64,000 bases of DNA from Arthrobacter mangrovi (lineage in GTDB: Bacteria; Actinomycetota; Actinomycetes; Actinomycetales; Micrococcaceae). The stretch covers positions 1 through 64,000 of the forward strand of contig NZ_BRVS01000018.1 in the NCBI RefSeq assembly GCF_026011795.1, given 5' to 3'. The notes under the pieces are model-generated. The model was not told where the DNA came from. It saw nothing but the letters and a program-made list of their open reading frames with translations, and did not search any database. A program made the translations under genes and the position numbers. Position 1 is the stretch's first letter. Every line of letters begins with the position of its first letter. Positions 34,313 through 43,526 of this stretch are shown here, in pieces.

Positions 34313-34462
34313 TTACGCCGTGCCGAGGGACTGGAAAACGGCGTCGAGCAGCCGGTTGAAACTACTGTCGTCGGGAATCCCCAGGCTTTGGAAGAGGCGA
34401 CCGGCCATAGAGACGACCAGCAGCCAGAGCACAGCCATCAGGCCGAACTTCATACTCTCCAT
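34313..34462 (-). CDS. 49-residue membrane microprotein
   Basis: ATG at 34462 with AGGAG 6 nt upstream; stop TAA at 34313. The product begins MESMKFGLMAVLWLLVVSMAG, one hydrophobic helix, then a soluble amphipathic tail with FQSLG twice (RLFQSLGIP and VFQSLGTA at the end). An in-frame ATG at 34453 is an alternative. It is too short for usual gene calling. The good ribosome site, the helix followed by a polar tail, and high GC at third positions favour a real gene. Function unknown. Confidence 0.6.
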   Translation of the reverse strand: MESMKFGLMAVLWLLVVSMAGRLFQSLGIPDDSSFNRLLDAVFQSLGTA

Positions 34463-34471
34463 ACCGGTCTC

Positions 34472-34735
34472 CTAGCGTTCGATGGCGACGGGAATCCGTG
34501 GCCACGGTAGGCAGGATGTGTTGGATATTTGCTGTGGTCCGGTGCTCCACCAGCCAGCCCGCAGCACCCAGGCGCGGGATTGCTGCGGACGGCCCGGGAG
34601 AACGACGGCGTCCGAACCAAAGGGTGGCGGGGGAGCGGGCCAGCGAGCAGGCCGCGCCACCAGCTCGTCCGGCGGCAGCGCGGCGAGCCCGGCGGCAAGG
34701 GCCTGTTGCGGGTAAACGGGTCGGCATGGCGCCAT
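34472..34735 (-). CDS. Hypothetical protein, possible
   Basis: 87 residues, Pro- and Trp-rich (LPPDELVARPARWPAPPPP, WVLRAGWWSTGPQQI). No signal peptide, helix pattern or known domain. Its stop (TAG at 34474-34472) is 9 bp before the microprotein start and contributes to that gene's AGGAG site, as in a small operon. Support is only open frame, composition and position, so it may be spurious. Confidence 0.35.
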   Translation of the reverse strand: MAPCRPVYPQQALAAGLAALPPDELVARPARWPAPPPPFGSDAVVLPGRPQQSRAWVLRAGWWSTGPQQISNTSCLPWPRIPVAIER

Positions 34736-34758
34736 CCTAGCCAGTAGCCGAACGGACG

Positions 34759-34935
34759 CTAATTGACGAACAGGGCCATACCGCTGAGGACCAGCAGGAG
34801 GCCGATCACGCTGCAGGAGAGCATGACGGTGCGGATAGGACCGAAAGGTTCACCGGCCCGCCGCGGCCGTGAATGCCGGTACATGGCCGTGGGCAGGACC
34901 ACCAGGATCCCTGCCACGATGAGTGCGACTGCCAT
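34759..34935 (-). CDS. Small two-helix membrane protein
   Basis: 58 residues from an ATG at 34935 with AAGGA upstream. Two hydrophobic segments, AVALIVAGILVVLPTAMY and VMLSCSVIGLLLVLSGMALFV, flank a basic loop RHSRPRRAGEPFGPIR. No family recognised. It follows the 73-residue gene at 34968-35189 after 32 bp and is probably co-transcribed. Confidence 0.65.
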   Translation of the reverse strand: MAVALIVAGILVVLPTAMYRHSRPRRAGEPFGPIRTVMLSCSVIGLLLVLSGMALFVN

Positions 34936-34967
34936 CGGTTCCTTGCCGCCGCAGCGTGCGTCTGCGG

Positions 34968-35189
34968 TCAATGCTGCCCGTCGTAGCTGTCGCGCATCGC
35001 CTGAGCCACGAACCGCCACCCCTCGATCAGCGGGGTCAGGTTGTTCTCCTCAGTCGGCCTGCCCAGCTCGCCGATCAGCTCTGTCTCTGCCGATATGAAG
35101 GCGGCCATCCGGTCCGCGTAGTCGATCAGGTCCCTGACCTTCTCTGCAGGAAGGGCGGGCGGCTCCGGAGGCGGCGGCATGTCGATCAT
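34968..35189 (-). CDS. Hypothetical helical protein
   Basis: 73 residues, a Pro-rich start (MPPPPEPPALPAEKV) then an amphipathic acidic helical part ending WRFVAQAMRDSYDGQH. Soluble, no known domain. ATG at 35189 or 35180; no strong ribosome site. Codon use fits the genome. Likely an operon with the small membrane protein downstream. Confidence 0.55.
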   Translation of the reverse strand: MIDMPPPPEPPALPAEKVRDLIDYADRMAAFISAETELIGELGRPTEENNLTPLIEGWRFVAQAMRDSYDGQH

Positions 35190-35321
35190 GGCGGCTATTT
35201 TGCTCCCACTGCAGCGGATCGGCCAGAGCCGTTGGCCCCTGCGAGGGCTGCCTGCCGCAAACAGCGCCCGCCCATCGGCCGGACGGGTAGATAGCCCGCC
35301 TGAGTACTTGTCCTGGAGAAC

Positions 35322-35366
35322 AAAAAACCCCGCCTGGCCAAGCGTTTCGCTAGCCAGACGGGGTTT
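35322..35366 (-). terminator. Rho-independent terminator of tRNA-Lys
   Basis: On the minus strand: AAACCCCG (35366-35359) pairs with CGGGGTTT (35332-35325), extended by CTGGC/GCCAG around one mismatch, and is followed by a run of T's. This is the clearest intrinsic terminator on the minus strand and sits 7 nt after the tRNA. Confidence 0.9.
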
Positions 35367-35372
35367 CCCTTG

Positions 35373-35445
35373 TGCACCCCCCGGGACTCGAACCCGGAAC
35401 CCATTGATTAAGAGTCAATTGCTCTGCCAGTTGAGCTAGAGGTGC
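35373..35445 (-). tRNA. tRNA-Lys (CUU)
   Basis: 73 nt. Acceptor GCACCUC with GGGGUGC (one G-U), D-arm AGCUCAACUGGCAGAGCA, anticodon stem UUGAC with anticodon CUU in loop UCUUAAU, T-arm CCGGGUUCGAGUCCCGG. CCA not encoded. Confidence 0.97.
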
Positions 35446-35506
35446 AGTGTTTTCGAGGACTCCCGGAAGCTTTTCGCTTCGTGTTTGTCCCCCGCAACGA
35501 CATGTA

Positions 35507-35535
35507 ACTCTACAGGCTCTTTCCGGGAAAGTGAA
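35507..35535 (-). promoter_or_regulatory. Promoter of tRNA-Lys
   Basis: TTCACT (35535-35530) and TAGAGT (35512-35507) on the minus strand, spacer 17 nt, about 60 nt before the tRNA. It starts right after the sugar dehydrogenase stop codon. Confidence 0.55.
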
Positions 35536-35555
35536 ATCGAAAGGGCCAATGTCGC

Positions 35556-36632
35556 CTACTTCACAGAAACCGCAAGAATCCGGTCCGGATTTCCGCCGTT
35601 CGTGAGCACCCAGAGCCGCCCGTCCGCTGCCGCCTCGACATCGCGAAGCCGGCCGTACTCGCCCTGCAGCACGGCGGCGGGCTTGCCCGCCTTGTCGCCG
35701 GACAGCTGTACCCGCCACAGCCGTTCCCCCCGCAGCGCGGCCAGCCAGGCGACGTCATCGACAATGGCCAAGCCGCTGGGGGATGCCTCCGCGGTGGAGG
35801 GCCACACCACTACGGCGTCGACGAAGCGATCGTCGCCGGGCGCTCCAGTGACCTCCGGCCAACCGTAGTTCTTGCCCGCTTCGATGAGGTTGAGCTCATC
35901 ATCCCGGTCAGGCCCGAATTCCGAGGCCCACATCCGGCCCTCGGAGTCCCAGGCCATTCCCTGCACATTCCGATGTCCATAGCTGAAGACGGGGCTGTCC
36001 GGGAACGGGTTTCCGGGAGCCGGGTCGCCGTCCCGCGTGACGCGGAGGATCTTTCCGCCCAGCGAGGCCAGGTCCTGTGAAAGTTCGCGCTGCCCGGCCT
36101 CCCCGGTGGAGATGTAGAGGTAACCGTCCGGGCCGAACTCCAGCCGCCCCCCGTTGTGGATGCGGGATTTGGGAATGCCTGTCACGACCTCGCGGCCGTC
36201 CGTCAGCTCCCCGTCCTCCCAGCGGTAGCTGAGGACGCGGTTGTCCTGCGGTGTCGTGAAGTAAACGAAGAGCCGGTTGTCCTTCGCGAAGTCCTGGCTC
36301 ACGGCGAGGCCCAGCAGTCCGCCCTCGCCGGTGGTCTCCAGTTCCGCGGGCACGGGGACCGCGGCATTGGTCCGGCCGTCCTTCAGCTGCTTGATCAGCC
36401 CCGTGTTGTTCTCGGAGACCAGGGCGCTTCCGTCCGGCAGGAAAGCGATGGACCACGGGTCATCCAGCCCTTCGGCGATGGTCGCTGCTCCGGAGCCGCT
36501 GCCAGTGCTGCCCGGTCCGGGTGCGGCGGGCGGTGCGGTGCAGGCGGCGGTTCCGGCGGCAAGGAAGAGAACGACGGCGGCGCGCAGCTGGCGAAGCGCT
36601 GTCCGCGGAGTTTCAGCCCGCCCGCCGGCCAT
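35556..36632 (-). CDS. PQQ-dependent sugar dehydrogenase-like lipoprotein
   Basis: 358 residues from an ATG at 36632 (GAGGAA just upstream). Export signal with a hydrophobic run and a weak lipobox TAAC near residue 31. Six-bladed propeller of the soluble glucose/aldose dehydrogenase family: LDDPWSIAFLPDGSALVSE, GEGGLLGLAVSQDF, HNGGRLEFGPDGYLYISTGE, SYGHRNVQGMAWDSEGRMWASEFGPD and EAGKNYGWPEV. The enzyme oxidises a sugar outside the membrane if PQQ is supplied; no pqq genes are nearby, so the host may depend on external PQQ. Overlaps the upstream gene by 20 bp. Confidence 0.88.
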   Translation of the reverse strand: MAGGRAETPRTALRQLRAAVVLFLAAGTAACTAPPAAPGPGSTGSGSGAATIAEGLDDPWSIAFLPDGSALVSENNTGLIKQLKDGRTNAAVPVPAELETTGEGGLLGLAVSQDFAKDNRLFVYFTTPQDNRVLSYRWEDGELTDGREVVTGIPKSRIHNGGRLEFGPDGYLYISTGEAGQRELSQDLASLGGKILRVTRDGDPAPGNPFPDSPVFSYGHRNVQGMAWDSEGRMWASEFGPDRDDELNLIEAGKNYGWPEVTGAPGDDRFVDAVVVWPSTAEASPSGLAIVDDVAWLAALRGERLWRVQLSGDKAGKPAAVLQGEYGRLRDVEAAADGRLWVLTNGGNPDRILAVSVK

Positions 36633-37044
36633 GTTCCTCGCCGTCGACGGGGTCCACCTTGGGCTCCATAACGGTCTCCCCGGTGTGCGGACCCCATTCC
36701 GTGCCGTCATACAGCGGCGGCTTGCCCCGGTCTTCCGCCGGCAGGTCTTCGATGTAGGTGTCTTCGGTGGCGGGATCGTAGTGAGCGGTTTCGGCGGCGC
36801 TCTCGGTCCAGCCGTCGATAGGTTCGGGCTCTTCGGGCGGGGCCGGCAACTTGTCCGGGGGCGCCGAGGGACGGGGATGCCCGACGTCGGGGGACCGGCC
36901 GTCCCGCTCGGCCGGCAGCGTCGCTGTGGTGGACGAGGAACCCTTCGTGAAGAGCCACACCAGGAGGGCCGCGATCCCGGCAATGATGCCAATCCAGATC
37001 AGCCACTCCACGGCCGGCCCCTTCCCCTGGCGGCGGTTGCTCAT
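36613..37044 (-). CDS. Single-helix membrane protein with acidic tail
   Basis: 143 residues. A basic start MSNRRQGKG, one transmembrane helix (about 13-33, EWLIWIGIIAGIAALLVWLF), then about 110 residues rich in Pro, Glu and Asp, probably disordered. Its orientation cannot be told firmly. The 3' end overlaps the sugar dehydrogenase gene by 20 bp, implying a coupled operon. No known family. Confidence 0.72.
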   Translation of the reverse strand: MSNRRQGKGPAVEWLIWIGIIAGIAALLVWLFTKGSSSTTATLPAERDGRSPDVGHPRPSAPPDKLPAPPEEPEPIDGWTESAAETAHYDPATEDTYIEDLPAEDRGKPPLYDGTEWGPHTGETVMEPKVDPVDGEEHGRRAG

Positions 37045-37191
37045 GATGCGTACGTTAGTTTCCGCCGGATGGTCTGTCCATAGCGGGCCCCGCCTCTGCC
37101 TGAACCCCGGGCCCCGTGCTGCCGGAGCCCTTCCACGCCCGTGCGGCCGGTCCCGTTCCGCCGGCGGGGCTTCCGGTTGGAGCCGGCCGTC

Positions 37192-37665
37192 CTAGGCGGC
37201 CGCGATCAAGCCGTCCATGAACCGGCTGAAATCGGCACTGTCCTCGTCCTGCTCGACGACGCAGCCTGCCGCGGGAAGCTGTCCGCGGGGCTGCACGCCG
37301 AACCGGAACGTGGTCCCGGTGTTGGTGCCGACCTCGTAGCCGCCGCCGTTGAGCTCGACGGCGTGCGACAGGTTGGTCATGTTGATGGCCGACGGGGTGC
37401 CTCCCGCGGTCAGCCGGGTGCCGTCGAACGGGGCGATGACCAGCTCCAGGGGCCGCCACCGGTACCCGATGACGAAGGTCCTGCCCTTCCCGGGAGCCGG
37501 GGTCCGCCAGCCGTGATGGCCGGTGCTGCCGAAGACCAGGTTGTAGTCGCCGTGGTTCGGGATTTGCGAATCGAAGATCCGGCTGAGGATCTCCTTGAGC
37601 TTGTCGCTGCTGGGTCTGCTGCCGGGCTGGCTGTCGGGTTGGGGGCTGGGCTGGGTCGCAGGCAT
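37192..37665 (-). CDS. Conserved-looking hypothetical protein divergent from ilvD
   Basis: 157 residues from an ATG at 37665. A Pro/Gln/Ser-rich start of 20 residues is followed by a compact domain: DKLKEILSRIFDSQIPNHGD, then YNLVFGSTGHHGW, FVIGYRWRPLELVIAPF, NMTNLSHAVELNGGGYEVG, and FRFGVQPRGQL. No family recognised; predicted soluble alpha/beta. There is no ribosome site, but TAGACT ends 7 nt before the ATG, a leaderless arrangement. It shares a 113-bp divergent region with ilvD, also leaderless. Confidence 0.7.
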   Translation of the reverse strand: MPATQPSPQPDSQPGSRPSSDKLKEILSRIFDSQIPNHGDYNLVFGSTGHHGWRTPAPGKGRTFVIGYRWRPLELVIAPFDGTRLTAGGTPSAINMTNLSHAVELNGGGYEVGTNTGTTFRFGVQPRGQLPAAGCVVEQDEDSADFSRFMDGLIAAA

Positions 37666-37672
37666 ATGGTCC

Positions 37673-37678
37673 AGTCTA
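37673..37678 (-). promoter_or_regulatory. -10 box, leaderless start of the 157-residue hypothetical
   Basis: TAGACT on the minus strand, ending 7 nt before the ATG at 37665. Confidence 0.5.
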
Positions 37679-37765
37679 GGAAACCGGTCCGACAGATTAC
37701 GGCAGGTTGCCCCGCCCCGCCGTCGTTCCCATGTCACATGGTCATGGGTCGCCGCGGGCTGGTCA

Positions 37766-37771
37766 TAGAAT
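37766..37771 (+). promoter_or_regulatory. -10 box, leaderless start of ilvD
   Basis: TAGAAT ends 7 nt before the ilvD ATG at 37779. Only a weak GAAG is present as a ribosome site. Confidence 0.55.
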
Positions 37772-37778
37772 CGAAGCC

Positions 37779-39482
37779 ATGAGCGCCGACGCAACTCCAG
37801 ATATCAAGCCCCGCAGCCGGGTAGTCACCGACGGCATTCACGCAGCCCCGGCCCGCGGAATGTTCCGAGCAGTTGGAATGGGGGACGACGATTTCGCGAA
37901 GCCGCAGATCGGCGTCGCCAGTTCCTGGAATGAAATCACCCCGTGCAACCTGTCCCTGAACCGCCTGGCCCAGGGCGCCAAGGAAGGCGTGCACGCCGGC
38001 GGCGGTTTCCCGATGCAGTTCGGGACCATCTCCGTATCGGACGGCATTTCCATGGGCCACGAGGGCATGCACTTCTCCCTCGTCTCCCGCGAGGTCATCG
38101 CGGACTCCGTGGAGACGGTCATGCAGGCCGAGCGGATCGACGGGTCCGTCCTGCTCGCCGGCTGCGACAAGTCGCTGCCAGGCATGCTGATGGCCGCCGC
38201 ACGGCTGGATCTCGCCAGTGTGTTCCTGTACGCCGGCTCGATCATGCCCGGCTGGGTCAAGCTGGAGGACGGCTCCGAAAAGGAAGTCACGCTGATCGAC
38301 GCGTTCGAGGCAGTAGGTGCATGCGCCGCCGGCCGGATGAGCCGCGAGGACCTGGACCGCATCGAGAAGGCGATTTGTCCTGGCGAGGGCGCCTGCGGCG
38401 GTATGTACACCGCCAACACCATGGCCTGCATCGGCGAGGCTTTGGGCATGTCCCTGCCCGGCTCCGCGGCTCCGCCCTCGGCAGACCGCCGTCGCGACGA
38501 ATTCGCCCGCAAGTCCGGCGAAGCCGTGGTCAACCTGCTGCGCCTGGGCATCACCGCGCGCGACATCATGACCAAGGAGGCCTTCGAGAACGCCATTGCC
38601 GTCACCATGGCCTTCGGCGGATCCACGAACGCCGTCCTGCACCTGCTGGCGATCGCCCGCGAAGCAGAGGTCGAACTGACCCTGGCCGATTTCAACCGCA
38701 TCGGCGACAAGATTCCGCACCTGGGCGACCTGAAGCCATTCGGCCGCTACGTCATGACCGACGTCGACAAGATCGGCGGCGTGCCGGTGATCATGAAGGC
38801 CCTGCTCGACGCCGGCCTGCTGCACGGCGACTGCCTCACTGTTACGGGCAAGACGGTTGCCGAGAACCTCGCTGCCATCAACCCGCCGGATGTCGACGGC
38901 AAGATCCTGCGCGCCATGGACAACCCGATCCACAAGACCGGCGGCATCACCATCCTGCATGGTTCCATGGCTCCCGAGGGTGCGGTCGTCAAGAGCGCCG
39001 GCTTCGACGCCGATGTCTTCGAGGGCACCGCCCGCGTGTTCGAACGCGAGCAGGGTGCGCTGGAAGCGCTGGACAACGGACAGATCAAGGCGGGCGACGT
39101 CGTCGTTATCCGCTACGAAGGCCCCAAGGGCGGACCCGGCATGCGCGAAATGCTCGCCATTACCGGCGCGATCAAGGGCGCCGGGCTCGGCAAGGACGTC
39201 CTGCTGCTCACCGACGGGCGCTTCTCGGGCGGCACTACCGGCCTGTGCATCGGGCACGTCGCGCCGGAAGCGGTCGACGGCGGTCCCATCGCCTTCGTTA
39301 AGGACGGCGACCGTATCCGCGTGGATATTGCGGCCCGTTCCTTCGACCTGCTGGTCGACGAGGCGGAACTCGAAGCCCGCAAGGTCGGCTGGGCGCCGCT
39401 GCCGGCGAAATTCACCTCCGGCGTGCTGGCGAAGTACGCCAAGCTCGTCAACTCGGCGTCCACCGGCGCCTACTGCGGCTGA
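37779..39482 (+). CDS. ilvD: Dihydroxy-acid dehydratase IlvD
   Basis: 567 residues. Fe-S dehydratase making 2-oxoisovalerate and 2-oxo-3-methylvalerate, the penultimate step of Val/Ile synthesis. Seen: [23 protein letters not shown] (cluster Cys), [30 protein letters not shown] (cluster Cys), [16 protein letters not shown] (third Cys), [31 protein letters not shown] (catalytic Ser) and usual length. The start at 37779 matches homologues; a -10 box 7 nt upstream suggests a leaderless message. A hairpin terminator follows before the ilvB leader. Confidence 0.97.
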   Translation: MSADATPDIKPRSRVVTDGIHAAPARGMFRAVGMGDDDFAKPQIGVASSWNEITPCNLSLNRLAQGAKEGVHAGGGFPMQFGTISVSDGISMGHEGMHFSLVSREVIADSVETVMQAERIDGSVLLAGCDKSLPGMLMAAARLDLASVFLYAGSIMPGWVKLEDGSEKEVTLIDAFEAVGACAAGRMSREDLDRIEKAICPGEGACGGMYTANTMACIGEALGMSLPGSAAPPSADRRRDEFARKSGEAVVNLLRLGITARDIMTKEAFENAIAVTMAFGGSTNAVLHLLAIAREAEVELTLADFNRIGDKIPHLGDLKPFGRYVMTDVDKIGGVPVIMKALLDAGLLHGDCLTVTGKTVAENLAAINPPDVDGKILRAMDNPIHKTGGITILHGSMAPEGAVVKSAGFDADVFEGTARVFEREQGALEALDNGQIKAGDVVVIRYEGPKGGPGMREMLAITGAIKGAGLGKDVLLLTDGRFSGGTTGLCIGHVAPEAVDGGPIAFVKDGDRIRVDIAARSFDLLVDEAELEARKVGWAPLPAKFTSGVLAKYAKLVNSASTGAYCG

Positions 39483-39490
39483 CGAGCCTC

Positions 39491-39521
39491 GGGGAGGCCG
39501 CCGCACACCGGCGGCCTCCCC
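39491..39521 (+). terminator. Hairpin after ilvD
   Basis: A perfect 13-bp GC-rich stem (39491-39503 with 39509-39521) and a 5-nt loop starting 8 bp after the ilvD stop. No T tract. Confidence 0.7.
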
Positions 39522-39540
39522 GGGCCTCCCGCTTCAGCGT

Positions 39541-39580
39541 CGTCTCAAAAGACGGACATTTTCGTCCGTATAATGAGACG
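39541..39580. promoter_or_regulatory. Nested inverted repeat upstream of the ilvB promoter
   Basis: Outer arms CGTCTCA (39541-39547) and TGAGACG (39574-39580), inner arms ACGGAC (39552-39557) and GTCCGT (39564-39569). A perfect TATAAT (39569-39574) overlaps the right side but has no good -35. Best read as an operator for a BCAA regulator just upstream of the TTGACA at 39594. Confidence 0.55.
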
Positions 39581-39593
39581 AGGGGTTCCTCGG

Positions 39594-39623
39594 TTGACAC
39601 CAATATCCGTCGGCCAGCAGACT
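39594..39623 (+). promoter_or_regulatory. Promoter of the ilvB leader
   Basis: Consensus TTGACA (39594-39599), an 18-nt spacer, and CAGACT (39618-39623). The predicted start of transcription coincides with the ATG of the leader peptide at 39630. Confidence 0.7.
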
Positions 39624-39629
39624 GAAGCC

Positions 39630-39674
39630 ATGCAAATCGTAGTCGTGGTCGTCCTTATTGAGCGCGTGGCGTAA
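39630..39674 (+). CDS. ilvB leader peptide (attenuation)
   Basis: 14 codons: MQIVVVVVLIERVA. Nine of the fourteen residues are Ile, Val or Leu, with five Val in a row. Followed by an alternative-pairing region (39662-39668 GCGCGTG can pair with 39697-39703 CACGCGC) and a T-tailed terminator at 39706-39743. When charged branched-chain tRNAs are scarce, a ribosome stalled on the Val run would favour the antiterminated form and ilvBNC expression. No ribosome site precedes it; the -10 box is 6 nt before the ATG, so it appears leaderless. Confidence 0.88.
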   Translation: MQIVVVVVLIERVA

Positions 39675-39705
39675 GCCCGTCAGGTCCAGACCACGTCACG
39701 CGCGG

Positions 39706-39743
39706 AACCCCATCGGAGCCAACCGGCTCGGCGGGGTTTTTTT
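39706..39743 (+). terminator. ilvB attenuator (intrinsic terminator)
   Basis: AACCCC (39706-39711) pairs with GGGGTT (39733-39738), and GAGCC (39716-39720) with GGCTC (39725-39729), followed by seven T's. It lies between the leader peptide and ilvB. Confidence 0.88.
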
Positions 39744-39825
39744 ATTGCAGAAGAGCACAGAGCCGGGCGCCTCGCGGCGCGCGGCAGGCACATCCGAATA
39801 ACCACAGATCCGCGAAGGAATTTCG

Positions 39826-41727
39826 ATGAGTAAGGGATCGCCGATCAGCCCCTCGCTGATGGCCAACAAGGCGCCGGCCCAGGCCGACGCCACCAAGAAC
39901 AAAGATGTCGCTGCTTCTGTCTCTTCCATCGTGGACGCGGTCAGCCCTGTCCAGGGGCCCAACAACATCGTGCCGCCCACGGAAATGACCGGCTCACAAG
40001 CCGTTGTCCGTTCACTGGAAGAACTGGGCGTCGACGACGTCTTCGGGTTGCCGGGCGGGGCCATCCTCCCCACCTACGACCCGCTCATGGATTCCGCCAA
40101 GATCAACCACGTCCTGGTGCGCCATGAACAGGGAGCAGGCCACGCCGCCCAAGGCTATGCGATGGTGACCGGCCGGGCCGGCGTCTGCATTGCCACCTCG
40201 GGTCCGGGCGCCACCAACCTGGTCACCGCCATCGCCGATGCCCACATGGACTCGGTGCCGATGGTCGCCATCACGGGCCAGGTTTCCAGCGCCGTGATCG
40301 GGTCCGACGCCTTCCAAGAGGCGGACATCGTCGGCATCACGATGCCGATCACCAAGCATTCCTACCTGGTGACCAAGGCCGCCGACATTCCGCGCGTGCT
40401 GGCCGAGGCCTTCCACATTGCGACCACGGGCCGCCCCGGCCCCGTGCTGGTCGACATCACCAAGGATGCCCAGCAAAGCACGATGACCTTTTCCTGGCCG
40501 CCGAAGATCGATCTTCCGGGCTACCGAACGGTGGTGCGCGGCCATTCCAAGCAGGTGCGCGAGGCGGCAAAGCTGATCGCGGCTGCCGAACGTCCCGTGT
40601 TCTACGTGGGCGGCGGCGTGGTCAAGGCACATGCAGCCGCCGAGCTGCGGGAGCTGGCCGAGTTCGTCGGTGCTCCGGTCACGACCACGCTGATGGCCCG
40701 GGGCGTCTTCCCGGATTCGCATCCGCAGCATGTGGGCATGCCGGGCATGCACGGCTCGGTGAGCGCGGTAACCGCCCTCCAGCAGGCGGATCTGCTGGTC
40801 ACCCTCGGCGCGCGCTTCGATGACCGCGTGACCGGTGTGCTGAGCAGCTTCGCGCCGGGCGCCAAGGTAATCCACGCGGACATCGATCCGGCGGAGATCT
40901 CCAAGAACCGCACGGCGGACGTGCCGATCGTGGGCTCGGTCAAGGAGATCCTGCCCGAACTGCTCCAGGCCTGCCGCGAACGCTTCGCCGAGGAGGGTGC
41001 GCCCGACCTGGCCGACTGGTGGACGCAGCTGAACCGGCTCAAGGAGACCTACCCGCTCGGCTTCACCGAACCGGACGACGGCCTGATGGCTCCTCAGCGG
41101 GTCATCGAGCGGATCGGCGAGCTCACGGGTCCCGAGGGGGTCTACGTGGCAGGCGTCGGCCAGCACCAGATGTGGAGCGCCCAGTTCATCAAGTACGAGC
41201 GCCCGCACGCCTGGCTGAATTCGGGCGGCCTGGGGACCATGGGCTATTCAGTGCCCGCGGCCATGGGCGCGAAGGTGGGCAACCCGGACCGCGTGGTCTG
41301 GTCCATCGACGGCGACGGCTGCTTCCAGATGACGAACCAGGAACTGGCCACGTGCGCGCTGAACAACATCCCGATCAAGGTCGCAGTCATCAACAACTCC
41401 TCGCTGGGCATGGTGCGGCAGTGGCAGACGCTGTTCTACGACGGCCGCTACTCCAACACCGACCTGCACACCGGCCATGAGACGGTCCGGATCCCGGACT
41501 TCGTCAAGATGGCCGACGCGTACGGCTGCGTCGGGCTGCGCTGCGAGCGTGCCGAGGATATCGACGCCACCATCCAGCAGGCCCTGGAGATCAACGACCG
41601 GCCGGTCATCATCGACTTCGTGGTCAGCCCGAATTCGATGGTCTGGCCCATGGTGCCCGCCGGAGTCAGCAATGACCTGATCCAGATCGCCCGCAACATG
41701 ACCCCGGACTGGGAAGAAGAGGACTAG
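39826..41727 (+). CDS. ilvB: Acetolactate synthase large subunit IlvB
   Basis: 633 residues. TPP/FAD enzyme that makes acetolactate and acetohydroxybutyrate. Blocks: [25 protein letters not shown], the activating Glu in [66 protein letters not shown], and the TPP motif from [14 protein letters not shown] to [15 protein letters not shown]. The N-terminal 50 residues form a disordered extension. AAGGA precedes the ATG. First gene of ilvBNC, controlled by the attenuator upstream and coupled with ilvN after 3 bp. Confidence 0.97.
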   Translation: MSKGSPISPSLMANKAPAQADATKNKDVAASVSSIVDAVSPVQGPNNIVPPTEMTGSQAVVRSLEELGVDDVFGLPGGAILPTYDPLMDSAKINHVLVRHEQGAGHAAQGYAMVTGRAGVCIATSGPGATNLVTAIADAHMDSVPMVAITGQVSSAVIGSDAFQEADIVGITMPITKHSYLVTKAADIPRVLAEAFHIATTGRPGPVLVDITKDAQQSTMTFSWPPKIDLPGYRTVVRGHSKQVREAAKLIAAAERPVFYVGGGVVKAHAAAELRELAEFVGAPVTTTLMARGVFPDSHPQHVGMPGMHGSVSAVTALQQADLLVTLGARFDDRVTGVLSSFAPGAKVIHADIDPAEISKNRTADVPIVGSVKEILPELLQACRERFAEEGAPDLADWWTQLNRLKETYPLGFTEPDDGLMAPQRVIERIGELTGPEGVYVAGVGQHQMWSAQFIKYERPHAWLNSGGLGTMGYSVPAAMGAKVGNPDRVVWSIDGDGCFQMTNQELATCALNNIPIKVAVINNSSLGMVRQWQTLFYDGRYSNTDLHTGHETVRIPDFVKMADAYGCVGLRCERAEDIDATIQQALEINDRPVIIDFVVSPNSMVWPMVPAGVSNDLIQIARNMTPDWEEED

Positions 41728-41730
41728 CCC

Positions 41731-43301
<1,571 letters not shown>

Positions 43302-43309
43302 CATGCGAG

Positions 43310-43351
43310 GCGGGTTTCCGCGCCGCATGGCGGCGCGGGAACCCGCTTTTT
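43310..43351 (+). terminator. Intrinsic terminator of ilvBNC
   Basis: 17-bp stem (43310-43326 with 43330-43346, one G-U pair), loop ATG, then five T's. The strongest terminator in the window. Confidence 0.93.
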
Positions 43352-43429
43352 CGGGTCTGCGTAAGGGCCCGAGCAGGACTCTTTAGGGGCCCGGTCCCGG
43401 GCCCGAGCCGGAACGGAGCGTGGCCGGAT

Positions 43430-43483
43430 TCACACTGGGACGATCGGTAACAGTGTGAGTGCGCGGGTGCTCCGTCCTACACT
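43430..43483 (+). promoter_or_regulatory. serA promoter with inverted repeat
   Basis: Perfect inverted repeat TCACACTG (43430-43437) and CAGTGTGA (43451-43458). Its right arm overlaps a possible -35 (GTGAGT, 43455-43460), followed after 17 nt by TACACT (43478-43483). An operator for a serine or one-carbon regulator is possible. Confidence 0.5.
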
Positions 43484-43526
43484 TGATGCAACCCCGCCAC
43501 TGCGACGCTGCGAAGGAATACGCTCC

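Noticed and set aside
34204-34359. Plus-strand 51-codon open frame with a hydrophobic start
   Set aside because: GGAGG is 11 nt away, the C-terminus is random-looking, and it is antisense to the better-supported microprotein.
35195-35404. 69-codon minus-strand open frame
   Set aside because: It runs through tRNA-Lys and its terminator.
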